In this document: piece by piece, positions 53,365 through 62,267 of the stretch | How positions within the stretch are numbered: position 1 is the first letter of the stretch | Layout: every line of letters begins with the position of its first letter | Assembly (NCBI RefSeq): GCF_001484195.1 | Contig: NZ_LLYW01000035.1 | Location: forward strand, 1 to 64,000 | DNA: 64,000 bases | Source of the DNA: Thermococcus celericrescens | GTDB lineage: Archaea > Methanobacteriota_B > Thermococci > Thermococcales > Thermococcaceae | Reading direction: 5' to 3' | Position numbers and translations under genes: made by a program | Notes under the pieces: model-generated | Told to the model about the DNA's origin: nothing | What the model saw: the letters and a program-made list of their open reading frames with translations, nothing else | The model's database searches: none

Positions 53365-54978
53365 ATGATACTTGGAATCCACGACGGTCACGACGCTGGT
53401 GCGGTGCTGGTAGACGGCGGAAGGATATTCGCGGTAAACGAGGAGAGACTGAACAGGATCAAGAAGTACCGCGGCTTTCCAAGGATGAGCGTGGCGAAAG
53501 TCCTCGAAATGGCTGGGGCATCGCCGGAGGATGTTGAGGCCATAGCGGTCGCTGGCATATTCAGGAAGCAAAAACGCCTGCTTGAGCTGGAGGAGAACCT
53601 CAGGGGAATATTCGGAGCAGACTTCAAGAAGAAAGTCATCTTCGTCGAGCATCACCTGGCCCACTCCGCGGGTGCATACCACACCGCAGGCTGGCGTGAG
53701 GCGATAGCGCTGAGCATAGACGCCGCGGGAGACGGGCTAAGCTCTTCGATATACGTGGCGAGAGAGGGGGAAATGATCCGGATCGCACAGAGCACCTACA
53801 TTGACTCCCTCGGGGATTTCTACGCCTCCGTTACCGAGCTTTTAGGATTCAAGCCCATGCGGCACGAGGGCAAGGTCATGAGCCTGGCGGCATACGGGAA
53901 ACCAGCTTACGACCTGAGCTCAATAATAGAGCTCAACGGGCTGAGCTTCGACAACCATCTCGGAGTAATCGGGGTCGAAGCGACGAGGAAGCTCGCAGAG
54001 CTCTTTGATTACCCCCTCAGACACGCCAGGGAGATCGCCCTTCAGATGAAGCGCGGAAAGCTTGAGGGTAAGCTTCAGAAAAAGGCCATAGAGATAGCCG
54101 CCAGCGCCCAGGCACACCTGGAAAGGCTGATTGAGGAGCTCGGCCTCGGACTCAGGGGGCAGGGACTTCCCGTTGCCTACGCAGGTGGAGTTGCCCAAAA
54201 CGTCAAGGCCAATGCGGTGTTGAGGCACATTGTCGGGGACGATAACCTGTGGGTCTTTCCGGCGATGGACGACGGCGGTCTGGCCTTCGGCGCCGCGGTT
54301 TTTGTGAAAGCCCAGTTCGAGAGGCTCGACGGAAAGTGGAGGCCCTCTAGACTGGAGCACGTTTATCTTGGCCCATCCTACGGAAGGGAAGAAGTTGAAG
54401 AGTTCCTGAAGATGGAGGGCGTTGAGTTTGAGGAGGTGGATGACGTCCCGGGCCTCGTCGCGGACGCCCTCGTTGAGGGCAAGCTGGCCGGATTCTTCCA
54501 GGGAGCGATGGAGTTCGGACCGAGGGCCCTGGGTAACCGCTCAATTTTGGCGGACCCGAGGAACGAGGAGGTCAAGGAGAGGCTCAACGTTGCCCTGAAG
54601 CGCGACGTCTTCCAGCCCTTCGCACCCTCAATGCTCTGGGAGAACGCAGAGGAATACCTCGAAAACCTCAATGGAAGGCCAAACGAGTTTATGACGATGA
54701 GCTACACGGCGAGTGAGGAGTTCAGAGAAGCCGCTCCCGCCGTTGTTCACGTGGACGGGACGACTAGGCCCCAGGCCGTGAGGAAGGAAACCAATCCCGC
54801 TTATTACGACGTAATCAAAGCCTTCGAGCGGAAGACAGGCCTGGGCGCGGTGCTGAACACGAGCTTCAACATGCACGGGGAACCGATAGTCTGCTCACCC
54901 GAAGACGCCCTGAGAACGTTCCGAACGGCTGGACTGGATGTCCTGGTGGTTGAAGGGTTTGCGGTTTGGAGGGGTTAG
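53365..54978 (+). CDS. Carbamoyltransferase (NodU/CmcH family)
   Basis: 537 residues: an N-terminal Kae1-like ATPase domain (GIHDGHDAGAVLVDGG; EHHLAHSAGAYHTAGW; LSIDAAGDGLSS) and the C-terminal carbamoyl-transfer domain (MEFGPRALGNRSILADPRN; NTSFNMHGEPIVCSPEDAL). These enzymes O-carbamoylate sugars or antibiotics with carbamoyl phosphate. The substrate in Thermococcales is unknown. TTTAAAAAACG ~26 bases before ATG 53365 suggests a leaderless mRNA. Confidence 0.93.
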   Translation: MILGIHDGHDAGAVLVDGGRIFAVNEERLNRIKKYRGFPRMSVAKVLEMAGASPEDVEAIAVAGIFRKQKRLLELEENLRGIFGADFKKKVIFVEHHLAHSAGAYHTAGWREAIALSIDAAGDGLSSSIYVAREGEMIRIAQSTYIDSLGDFYASVTELLGFKPMRHEGKVMSLAAYGKPAYDLSSIIELNGLSFDNHLGVIGVEATRKLAELFDYPLRHAREIALQMKRGKLEGKLQKKAIEIAASAQAHLERLIEELGLGLRGQGLPVAYAGGVAQNVKANAVLRHIVGDDNLWVFPAMDDGGLAFGAAVFVKAQFERLDGKWRPSRLEHVYLGPSYGREEVEEFLKMEGVEFEEVDDVPGLVADALVEGKLAGFFQGAMEFGPRALGNRSILADPRNEEVKERLNVALKRDVFQPFAPSMLWENAEEYLENLNGRPNEFMTMSYTASEEFREAAPAVVHVDGTTRPQAVRKETNPAYYDVIKAFERKTGLGAVLNTSFNMHGEPIVCSPEDALRTFRTAGLDVLVVEGFAVWRG

Positions 54979-55017
54979 GGTTCCCCCTCTCAGCCCATCT
55001 TTCAGTTTGAGGTGTTC

Positions 55018-55055
55018 CCCGAAGGAGACTCCGCCTGGATGGAGAGGCTTTCGGG
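55018..55055. other. Hairpin in the carbamoyltransferase-aminotransferase gap
   Basis: CCCGAA (55018-55023) pairs with TTCGGG (55050-55055), with an inner CTCC/GGAG stem. It lies ~40 bases after the carbamoyltransferase stop and is followed by an A-rich run. It could be a 3'-UTR structure or, on the minus strand, a terminator with a T-run. Otherwise nothing is seen between 54979 and 55191 except the aminotransferase TATA (AAGTTATAAAC, ~55153). Confidence 0.3.
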
Positions 55056-55191
55056 AGAAAAAAAGCGGCTCCCAACTTCTGTACTCCCATGGCCTATAAG
55101 GTCCTTTGTAGGTTTTATCTGCACTTCGATGAACATCTTTTCGTTGAGGTAAAGTTATAAACATTGCCTCTAAGGAAGAGCGGTGATGCTC

Positions 55192-56361
55192 ATGGCGCTG
55201 AGCGACAGGTTGGAACTCGTCAACCCTTCTGAGATCAGGAAGCTCTTCGACCTCGCCCAGGGTGTTGAAGGTCTGATATCACTTGGAATAGGTGAGCCGG
55301 ACTTTGATACTCCAGAGCATATAAAAGAGTATGCCAAGGAGGCCCTTGACAAGGGAATGACGCACTACAGCCCGAACGCGGGAATCATGATGCTCCGCGA
55401 GGCCATATCCGAGAAGCTCAGGGAGCAGAACGGCATCGAGGCTGACCCGAGGAGCGAGATAATGATCCTCGTGGGCGCCAACCAGGCTTTTATTCTGGGT
55501 CTCGCCGCGTTTCTCAAAGAGGGCGAGGAAGTCCTCATTCCGAGCCCGATGTTCGTTAGCTATGCCCCGGCCGTCATCCTGGCGGGCGGAAGGCCCGTCG
55601 AGGTGCCGACCTACGAGGAGAACGAATTCAGGCTGAGCGTGGACGACCTTGAGAAGCATGTGAGCGAGAAGACCCGCGCGCTCATCATCAACAGCCCCAA
55701 CAACCCGACTGGAGCAGTTCTCACCAAGAAGGACCTCGAGGAGATAGCCGACTTCGCCGTTGAGCACGACCTCATCGTCTTCAGCGACGAGGTTTACGAG
55801 CACTTCGTCTACGACGGCGTCAAGAACCACAGCATAGCCTCCCTCGACGGCATGTTCGAGCGCACGATAACAATAAACGGATTCTCCAAGACCTTCGCCA
55901 TGACCGGCTGGCGCCTCGGCTTTGTCGCGGCCCCCTCCTGGGTAATCGAGAAGATGGCGCGCTTTCAGATGTACAACGCCACCTGCCCCGTTACGTTCGT
56001 CCAGTACGCCGCCGCCAAGGCCATCCACGACCCGCGCAGCTGGGAAGCCGTCGAGGAGATGAGGCAGGAGTACGACCGCAGGAGGAACCTCGTCTGGAAG
56101 CGCCTGAACGAGATAGGACTTCCAACGGTCAAGCCCAAGGGTGCCTTCTACATCTTCCCGCGCATTAGGGACACCGGTCTGAGCAGCAATGAGTTCAGCG
56201 AGCTGATGCTCAAGGAGGCAAGGGTCGCGGTCGTCCCGGGAAGCGCATTCGGAAACGCCGGCGAGGGCTACATCAGGATAAGCTACGCGACGGCCTACGA
56301 GCAGCTTGAAGAGGCCATGGACAGGATGGAAAAAGTTCTGAAGGAGAAGGGACTGGTCTGA
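55192..56361 (+). CDS. Aromatic aminotransferase (PH1371-type, fold type I PLP)
   Basis: 389 residues, closely matching the structurally known P. horikoshii aromatic aminotransferase PH1371 as I recall it. The PLP-site segments are INSPNNPTGAV, FSDEVYEHFVYD and the lysine motif NGFSKTFAMTGWRLGF. It transfers amino groups of Phe, Tyr and Trp to 2-oxoglutarate, the first step of aromatic amino acid fermentation. ATG 55192 follows GGTGATG. Confidence 0.92.
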   Translation: MALSDRLELVNPSEIRKLFDLAQGVEGLISLGIGEPDFDTPEHIKEYAKEALDKGMTHYSPNAGIMMLREAISEKLREQNGIEADPRSEIMILVGANQAFILGLAAFLKEGEEVLIPSPMFVSYAPAVILAGGRPVEVPTYEENEFRLSVDDLEKHVSEKTRALIINSPNNPTGAVLTKKDLEEIADFAVEHDLIVFSDEVYEHFVYDGVKNHSIASLDGMFERTITINGFSKTFAMTGWRLGFVAAPSWVIEKMARFQMYNATCPVTFVQYAAAKAIHDPRSWEAVEEMRQEYDRRRNLVWKRLNEIGLPTVKPKGAFYIFPRIRDTGLSSNEFSELMLKEARVAVVPGSAFGNAGEGYIRISYATAYEQLEEAMDRMEKVLKEKGLV

Positions 56362-56364
56362 GGC

Positions 56365-57021
56365 CTAAAGCCTCTCCAGCTCCACACCATCCACCCTCTT
56401 CTTTTCCGCATCATAGTCCACAACGGCGTAGTATCCCCTGAAGAGGGGACCGGGATTCACGATCACTGTTCCGCCGATTCTATCGACGCTCCTCGCCTCG
56501 TGGATGTGGCCGGTGAGAACGAGCGGGGGTTCTCTCCTCTCTATAAACTCCCTCAGCGCGGGACTTCCCACGTGGAGGCCCGAATGAACGCGGTCTGCAT
56601 TCGTATCTTTTGGGGGCACGTGGGAGAGTATCACGTCCCCGTCGCGGTAGTTCCGCTCCAGAATCCCCTCAATTTCGTCCTCCGTGAGCTCCCAGAACGT
56701 GCGGAACGGTGTTATGTTTGAGCCGCCGATGCCGACGATTCCAACTCCCCCAATTTCAACGTGCCTGTCGTGGGCCCATACCCCCACACCCTCCAGAAAA
56801 GGAGGAACGTCCGGTCCATCGCAGTTGCCGTGAACCGCAACCACAGGCCTCTTCAGCTCCAGCAGGGGGTTTAGGACCTCGCGGGCCCTTTCAGCACCTC
56901 CAAAGTGGGTTAAATCTCCCGCCACCGCCAGGATGTCAAAGTCCATCCCGCGAAGGACCTCTACGAGCTTTCCAACCTTGCTCCTGTTTCCGTGGATGTC
57001 CGTGACGGCCACGATCCTCAC
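56365..57021 (-). CDS. Metallophosphoesterase (MPP family)
   Basis: 218 residues with the calcineurin-like motifs in order: VTDIHGN, AGDLTHFGG, VHGNCDGP, LSHVPPKD and LTGHIHEAR. All metal ligands are present. It resembles archaeal YfcE-like phosphodiesterases; substrate unknown. Confidence 0.92.
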   Translation of the reverse strand: MRIVAVTDIHGNRSKVGKLVEVLRGMDFDILAVAGDLTHFGGAERAREVLNPLLELKRPVVAVHGNCDGPDVPPFLEGVGVWAHDRHVEIGGVGIVGIGGSNITPFRTFWELTEDEIEGILERNYRDGDVILSHVPPKDTNADRVHSGLHVGSPALREFIERREPPLVLTGHIHEARSVDRIGGTVIVNPGPLFRGYYAVVDYDAEKKRVDGVELERL

Positions 57022-57070
57022 GTTACCACCTCCTCACTGGTACGCCCCCGTTTCTCCGTGGGGAAAGCGC

Positions 57071-57619
57071 TCACATCCGACCACTCCCCAGCCGCAGGTA
57101 TGGTAGCACCTCGTCATACACGCCGCTCCAGTCAACGATTCCAAACCGCCTTTTAATTCCCCTTTCAAGGAGTTCGGATATCTCCTCCACAACCTCGCCG
57201 GGAGTCTTTCCCGTCGTGTCAATCTCCAGAACGTTCTCATTTTCCTCAAGGGCCTCGACCAGGATGACGTCCACCAGCTCCGCCTCAACGTTCTCGGCGA
57301 GCTTCTCCTTTGAGTAGCCCCGTTCCATCAGTCTCTCAGCAACAAGCTTGGGATTGGCGCGGAGGACTATTACGACGTCCGCCGGTACAAAGTGGCTGAG
57401 GTGGCCGTCTATCACAACATCCCTCCCGTGAAACTCCCGCGACATGGCTTCGGCCAGCTCATCAACATCTATCTCCAGCTCCTCGCCCACCATCTCACCG
57501 ATACCCTTTTCTCTGGCGAATTCTTTAACGCCCACGTATTCGTAGCCAAGCTTCTCGCTGAGGAGCCTCGATACAGTGGTCTTTCCGACCCCCGGCGTTC
57601 CGGTTACCGCTATTATCAT
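57071..57619 (-). CDS. Archaeal adenylate kinase, Fap7/AK6-like
   Basis: 182 residues with the P-loop [16 protein letters not shown] at the very N-terminus, [13 protein letters not shown] and VLRANPK. Length and motifs fit the archaeal Fap7/AK6 homologue, an NMP kinase-like ATPase that aids small-subunit assembly with uS11. ATG 57619 follows GGTGAAGAGTGG; the upstream open frame has no ribosome site. Confidence 0.88.
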   Translation of the reverse strand: MIIAVTGTPGVGKTTVSRLLSEKLGYEYVGVKEFAREKGIGEMVGEELEIDVDELAEAMSREFHGRDVVIDGHLSHFVPADVVIVLRANPKLVAERLMERGYSKEKLAENVEAELVDVILVEALEENENVLEIDTTGKTPGEVVEEISELLERGIKRRFGIVDWSGVYDEVLPYLRLGSGRM

Positions 57620-57750
57620 CCACTCTTCACCGGGTGCGAGATACGCGCCGGGGCTTATATCCTTGTCTTCCGTCGATTGCCGAATGTACATGTAGCATTT
57701 ATCGAAAACCTTATAAAGACCGAGAGCACCTAAGAGTTTAGGTGATATCT

Positions 57751-57972
57751 ATGGAGAAGTTGAAATCCACCCTACTTCAGAAGAGGCTTGAGGTTGTTAA
57801 GAAGAGGAAGGAGCTCCTCGCCCTTGAGGAGGCCCGCCTCGTGAGGATGGCCCGCCAGAAGAAGGCCACCGCTTCTGAGCTCGCGAAAGTCAAGAAAGAG
57901 AAGGTCTCTATAGCGCTCGAAGAGGCAAAGCTCATAAGGGTCCTCAAGCAGAACGGCTACCCTGCCGTCTGA
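57751..57972 (+). CDS. Small basic coiled-coil protein
   Basis: 73 residues, highly charged and helical throughout, with an internal near-repeat (ALEEARLVRMARQKK and ALEEAKLIRVLKQNG). GGTGAT lies at good distance from ATG 57751. Family not recognised; nucleic-acid binding is conceivable from the basic helix. Confidence 0.65.
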   Translation: MEKLKSTLLQKRLEVVKKRKELLALEEARLVRMARQKKATASELAKVKKEKVSIALEEAKLIRVLKQNGYPAV

Positions 57973-58042
57973 GGCTTCTTCCAAAACTTTTAAACTCCCA
58001 ACCGAATCTCGGGCTTAGAAAAACCTGGAAAGAGAAAGGGGA

Positions 58043-59260
58043 TCAGAAGACGTTGAGCTTGTCCTCGAGTATCATCTTCTGTATCTTGGTTATGTCGGCG
58101 AGCCATGCATCCGCTATCTCGTAGGCCGGCTTCTGGATGGTCTCGAGGTGGTAGCCCTTCTTCGGGATTATCTGGACGCTCGCCACGAGCGGCTCGTCGA
58201 TGGGCTTGCCTATCTGGCTGAGTATCCTGACGTAGACCTCCTCGACACCCTCAACCTGCTCGGCTATGTCGTTGGCGATGAGCATTGAGAGGAGGTTGTA
58301 AATCTTTCCGACGTGGCTGACCGGGTTCTTTCCGGCCGCGGCCTCCATGCTCATATGCCTGTTCGGGGTGATGAGGCCGTTAACGCGGTTGCCCCTGCCG
58401 ACGCTTCCGTCATCGCCAGCCTCGGCGCTGGTTCCGGTGACGGTGATGTAGTAGATGCCCTTCTCCGGGTCGTCGGCGGTGTTAACGTAGATGTTGACCT
58501 TCCTCTCGGTGTGCTCTTCGGCGACGCTGAGGGCGGCCTCGTAGATGGCCTCCTTGACAGCCATGTACTCGTCCGGGTTGGCAACCTCGCTGTCCACTAT
58601 GGCGGCGGCGATGGTTATGTCTATCTCGTCGCCCTTCCTGAGGCCCATGACCTTGATGTCCTCACCAACCGCCGGGTACTTCCTCTTAAACTCGTCGCTG
58701 TTGAGGAGCCTCTCGGTCTCGTAAACTATCCTCTCGGTCTCGCTGAGCGGGGCGTAGCCAACGCCGAAGCTGGTATCGTTGGCGAGCGGGATCGGGGTTT
58801 CCTTGGCCTTGTTGAAGACACCGACGAGGTCAACGCTTCCCTGGCCGATGCGGGAGTCGATGATGACGTGGTTCTCAAGGTCGAGGTGCCTGACGGCCTT
58901 CCTGAGGTACTCGCGGGCGGCTTTAATGGCAACCTCGTGAACCGGGAAGAGCTCGCGGTCAACGATCTCAACGGCCCTTCCTGAGAGAAGGATGTATATC
59001 GGCTTGATGACCTCACCGCCGCCGAAGCGCGGGTAGGCCTTTCCACCAACGACCTCCACCTGGTCCGTGTTGTGGTGGAGGATGATGCCGTACCTCTTCA
59101 CGTACTCCCTGCTGAGCGCCCTGCTGACCGCCTCGGCTATGCCGTCGGCAATGCTGTCCGGGTGTCCTATACCCTTCCTCTCAACGAGCTCGACCCTCTG
59201 CATCTCAACGGGGGTCCTCATAAGCTCCTCAACAACTATGTTCCTGACCTTCTCAGCCAT
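58043..59260 (-). CDS. mat: S-adenosylmethionine synthetase (archaeal type)
   Basis: 405 residues of the archaeal MAT family, distinct from bacterial Met[21 protein letters not shown] at the N-terminus, [26 protein letters not shown] and [19 protein letters not shown]. It makes SAM from methionine and ATP for the many methyltransferases in the window. ATG 59260 follows GAGAGGTGACGCTC. Confidence 0.96.
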   Translation of the reverse strand: MAEKVRNIVVEELMRTPVEMQRVELVERKGIGHPDSIADGIAEAVSRALSREYVKRYGIILHHNTDQVEVVGGKAYPRFGGGEVIKPIYILLSGRAVEIVDRELFPVHEVAIKAAREYLRKAVRHLDLENHVIIDSRIGQGSVDLVGVFNKAKETPIPLANDTSFGVGYAPLSETERIVYETERLLNSDEFKRKYPAVGEDIKVMGLRKGDEIDITIAAAIVDSEVANPDEYMAVKEAIYEAALSVAEEHTERKVNIYVNTADDPEKGIYYITVTGTSAEAGDDGSVGRGNRVNGLITPNRHMSMEAAAGKNPVSHVGKIYNLLSMLIANDIAEQVEGVEEVYVRILSQIGKPIDEPLVASVQIIPKKGYHLETIQKPAYEIADAWLADITKIQKMILEDKLNVF

Positions 59261-59368
59261 GAGCGTCACCTCTCAGGGTTTGTATGGTCGGGTCTGTGCA
59301 TCCGTTTATATACTTTTCGGCATGAATTCGGGAGTCGAATATTCCTGTCAGTTATTTATTCCGAAACC

Positions 59369-59376
59369 CTTAAAAT
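59369..59376 (+). promoter_or_regulatory. TATA box of the two-hairpin H/ACA RNA
   Basis: CTTAAAAT, ~25 bases before the expected RNA start near 59398. Confidence 0.5.
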
Positions 59377-59397
59377 TTCCCCTGAAAATCATTCGCA

Positions 59398-59558
59398 TGA
59401 GCATCCGACGACGCCCGGCGGCCCGGTCCCGGGAGCCGGTGCGGTGCCAGCGATGAGCGGGTGCGACGATACCGGGCGGACAGGGCTCGCCCTCCGGGCC
59501 ACCGGAGGACGCCGTCCGGCCGCCGATGAGGGATGGAGATGGGTCGAGCCCACATTTT
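59398..59558 (+). ncRNA. H/ACA box guide RNA with two stem-loops
   Basis: Hairpin A: CGCCCGG (59412-59418) with CCGGGCG (59472-59478), then ACA at 59480. Hairpin B: GGGCTCG (59483-59489) with CGAGCCC (59545-59551), then ACA at 59552 and a T5 run. Both upper stems carry the K-turn strand GATGAG (59452 and 59525), and both have an unpaired pocket ~15 bases upstream of ACA. This is the complete archaeal H/ACA layout. The GC content is far above the AT-rich flanks. Targets not assigned. Confidence 0.78.
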
Positions 59559-59591
59559 TAACCTCTTTGTCGAACTTCTTCCGGTGAGATC

Positions 59592-60239
59592 ATGGAGCTG
59601 AAGGAAATAATAGCCGAGATTAGGGAGGTTCTCGATGAGAAGGATTCGCTCAGGGAGGAGGCGCTGAGGCTAACGAGGGAGATAGTCCGGATGAGCGGGG
59701 ATACGATAAAGGCCCTGCACAGGGGGGAGGTTGAGGAGGCGGAGAAACGGCTGAGACTCGTCCGCGAGAAGGTTGAGGAGCTGAGGAGGAAGCTGAAGGA
59801 CCATCCCGACCTTTACCACACCGGCTACGTCCAGAGCGCCCACCAGGAGTTCGTTGAGGCCAGCCTGTTCTTCGCGTACATGACCGGGGAGGACTATCCC
59901 TCGCCCGGAAGGCTGGGCGTGCCCCACGCCGACTACGCCCTCGGTATCGGTGACTTCATCGGTGAGCTCAGGAGACACTTCCTGCTGCTCCTCCTCGACG
60001 GTAACCTCGAAGAGGCGGAGAGAACCTACCGCACCATGGAGAAGACCTACGAGGAGCTGATGACGCTGGAGTATCCAAAGGGGCTCGTGAACGTAAGGGG
60101 AAAGCAGGACCAGGCACGGAACATCCTTGAAAGGACCCTCGAAGACCTCATGAGGGCAAAGCTGAGCAGGAGTCTGGAGACAAAGCTCGACCTTGCGGCC
60201 GGGGCGCTGGAAAAACGAAAAGACGGAACAAACCAATGA
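59592..60239 (+). CDS. Translin-family protein
   Basis: 215 residues, all-helical, with the translin signature: YHTGYVQSAHQEFVEASLFF (~residues 75-94) and LGIGDFIGELRRHFLLLLLDG (~residues 117-137). Archaeal translins are octameric RNA/DNA-binding proteins related to the eukaryotic C3PO nuclease. The acidic residues (E88, D120) needed in Trax-type nucleases appear present. ATG 59592 follows CCGGTGAGATC. Confidence 0.87.
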   Translation: MELKEIIAEIREVLDEKDSLREEALRLTREIVRMSGDTIKALHRGEVEEAEKRLRLVREKVEELRRKLKDHPDLYHTGYVQSAHQEFVEASLFFAYMTGEDYPSPGRLGVPHADYALGIGDFIGELRRHFLLLLLDGNLEEAERTYRTMEKTYEELMTLEYPKGLVNVRGKQDQARNILERTLEDLMRAKLSRSLETKLDLAAGALEKRKDGTNQ

Positions 60240-60272
60240 AACAATTACATAAAAACATAATTCGGTGATTAT

Positions 60273-60848
60273 GTGATTGTCGAATTACAGAAAAAACTTG
60301 AGCAGGTCGCCGCGGTCCAGGCAAAACTCGCCGGAAGGGTCGTGGAGATACCCGTTGATTCCGGCAGTGTACGGGTTGTCGCCGCCGTGGACGTGTCGTA
60401 TAGGAAAAACATGGCGAGGGCGGCCCTAGTTCTCTGCACCTTTCCGGACTGCAAGGTTCTGGGATCAAAAACGGCCGTGGTTGATGTCACGTTCCCGTAC
60501 ATTCCCACATATTTTTTCCTGAGAGAAACCAGGCCGGTTCTCATGGTGCTCCGTGGTGAGGAATTCGATGTTCTCCTCGTCGAAGGACACGGAAGGGCGC
60601 ACCCGCGCGGCTACGGACTGGCCTCCCACATCGGTCTGCTGATCGGACGGCCAACCATAGGCGTTGCCAAGGGGCCCCTGAGGGGTGCGCCGGAGGGCTC
60701 GTTCAGACGGGTGGGAAAAGCTTATGTAAGCGTCGGCCATTTAATCGACTTGGAATCCGCGGTGAGAATCGTCGAGCCGCTGCTCGAGGGGGGTTATCCC
60801 AAACCGCTCAGGCTCGCTGACAGACTGTCGAAGAGGGAAACGCTATGA
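60273..60848 (+). CDS. nfi: Endonuclease V (deoxyinosine endonuclease)
   Basis: 191 residues with the EndoV motifs: catalytic Asp in AAVDVSYRK (~residue 42), [11 protein letters not shown] wedge, the second Asp position is Glu in [19 protein letters not shown], and GVAKGPL. The D-to-E change (usual DGHG reads EGHG) is notable. It nicks DNA near inosine. GTG start after GGTGAT. It overlaps ribK by ATGA. Confidence 0.85.
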   Translation: MIVELQKKLEQVAAVQAKLAGRVVEIPVDSGSVRVVAAVDVSYRKNMARAALVLCTFPDCKVLGSKTAVVDVTFPYIPTYFFLRETRPVLMVLRGEEFDVLLVEGHGRAHPRGYGLASHIGLLIGRPTIGVAKGPLRGAPEGSFRRVGKAYVSVGHLIDLESAVRIVEPLLEGGYPKPLRLADRLSKRETL

Positions 60849-61483
60849 AGAGGATAAAACTGCTCATCCTGCTGGCCAGAAGGGGAGCTATTGGAGAGAA
60901 GGTCAAGGTGACACTGAGGGATCTGGGCGATGAGCTCGGGGTTTCCCCACAGTCCGTTCTGAGGCTCCTCGAGGACATGGAGGGGGAGGGATTCATAGAA
61001 AAGTCCGTCGAGGGGAAGAAAACCTACGTCGAGATAAGCCCCAACGGCCTGGCCTTTCTGGAGGAACTCTGCGATGCCATATCGGGCGTCCTTTACAACG
61101 GCGTTATAATCGGCGAGGTCATCTCAGGAATAGGGGAGGGGGCGTATTACGTAAGGCAGTACTCCCAGCTGATCGAGGAGTACCTGGGCTTCAAGCCGTA
61201 CCCTGGAACGCTGAATATCCGCGTTATCTTCCCAAGGACTGTATTCGATGCCCTCTGCGGCGTCAGGCCGGTCATCCTTCCGGGATTCGTAAAGGATGGG
61301 AGGACCTTCGGGGACGTCAAAGCATACCGGGTTAGGATAGGGGACGCCGAGGGTGCAATAGTTATCCCCTCGCGGACGGTCCATCCACCGAAGATAGCGG
61401 AAATAGTGGCCCCTATCTACCTCAGGGAGAAGCTGAACCTTCAGGACGGCTCAAAGATAACGATAAAGGTCGTGAAATCATGA
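60845..61483 (+). CDS. ribK: CTP-dependent riboflavin kinase with HTH domain
   Basis: 212 residues: a winged-helix domain (~1-85, [20 protein letters not shown]) fused to the archaeal RibK domain ([46 protein letters not shown]). The enzyme makes FMN from riboflavin using CTP; the HTH suggests it may also regulate flavin genes. Co-transcribed with endonuclease V and the next membrane gene through 4-base overlaps. Confidence 0.92.
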   Translation: MKRIKLLILLARRGAIGEKVKVTLRDLGDELGVSPQSVLRLLEDMEGEGFIEKSVEGKKTYVEISPNGLAFLEELCDAISGVLYNGVIIGEVISGIGEGAYYVRQYSQLIEEYLGFKPYPGTLNIRVIFPRTVFDALCGVRPVILPGFVKDGRTFGDVKAYRVRIGDAEGAIVIPSRTVHPPKIAEIVAPIYLREKLNLQDGSKITIKVVKS

Positions 61484-62016
61484 ACCCGCGGGATGTAAAT
61501 TGGAGGTCGCTCCTTGCCTGGGCGGGGGTGGGTTCGTTCATAGGCTTTGCGGTAGCAGTGGCCATGTACTCGCCCAGGGCCGGAAACGAGGGGTTCGTGT
61601 ATCTGATATACATCGGCCTGCTCGCGGGAGCCCTGCTGAGCCTCAGATACCCCGTTAACGTCAGGGCCTCCGCCTACGCGTTCCCCATGGGTTTCCTAGC
61701 CACTTCCCTGCTGGCGGGTCTGTGGACGGTAAGGGACGTCGGCCCCTCGGGGGCGTACGCATTCATAGCCGTTGTCATGGCGGCCATGATGATTGTGGGT
61801 CCCTCCAGCTACCTGGACATGTTCCTCGTCCCGCTCGGCTACTTCGGCGGCTTCGCCGTGGCAATGCTGGCCTTCAAAGGGTACGAACCCCTCCAGGGCA
61901 CCGAGGGGGCCGTTGCGAGCCTGTTTGTTGTCGGGGTCATGGGGGCAGTGCTGGCCTTCTTCGCGGTATTTGCGAGGTGGGCCTTTGAGGTGGCCAGGAG
62001 CATTCCGAGGAGGTAA
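61480..62016 (+). CDS. Membrane protein after ribK
   Basis: 178 residues with about five or six transmembrane helices and little soluble sequence. It overlaps ribK by ATGA. No family recognised. A flavin-related transporter role is only a context guess. Confidence 0.7.
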   Translation: MNPRDVNWRSLLAWAGVGSFIGFAVAVAMYSPRAGNEGFVYLIYIGLLAGALLSLRYPVNVRASAYAFPMGFLATSLLAGLWTVRDVGPSGAYAFIAVVMAAMMIVGPSSYLDMFLVPLGYFGGFAVAMLAFKGYEPLQGTEGAVASLFVVGVMGAVLAFFAVFARWAFEVARSIPRR

Positions 62017-62057
62017 CGTTTAAATACGTCCACCGACAACCTATTCCGGTGATTAAA

Positions 62058-62267
62058 ATGGTGATGCGCCTCTCAAAGCTCTACGGGAAGCAGATATACA
62101 ACACCAAGGGCTACTACGTCGGCTACGTCGACGAGATTCTGATCGATGTTGACAGGGGCCAGGGAAAGGTGCTAGCCCTTGGACTGCCGGGTGAAAAGGT
62201 CGGCGTGCCCTACAACAGGGTTACCGCGATAGGTGATATAATACTCGTAAAGGCAAAAGAAGAGTGA
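62058..62267 (+). CDS. PRC-barrel domain protein
   Basis: 69 residues forming one PRC barrel: LSKLYGKQIYNTKGYYVGYV, IDVDRGQGKVLALGL, VPYNRVTAIGDIILV. Archaeal single-domain PRC proteins include ribosome-linked and division-linked (CdpB-like) members; which group applies is unclear. GGTGAT precedes ATG 62058; TATA TTTAAATAC at ~62019. Convergent with the DHH gene with no gap. Confidence 0.82.
   Translation: MVMRLSKLYGKQIYNTKGYYVGYVDEILIDVDRGQGKVLALGLPGEKVGVPYNRVTAIGDIILVKAKEE

Noticed and set aside
59067-59587. Plus-strand frames spanning the SAM synthetase start and the H/ACA RNA
   Set aside because: They cross a promoter and a structured RNA and match no family.
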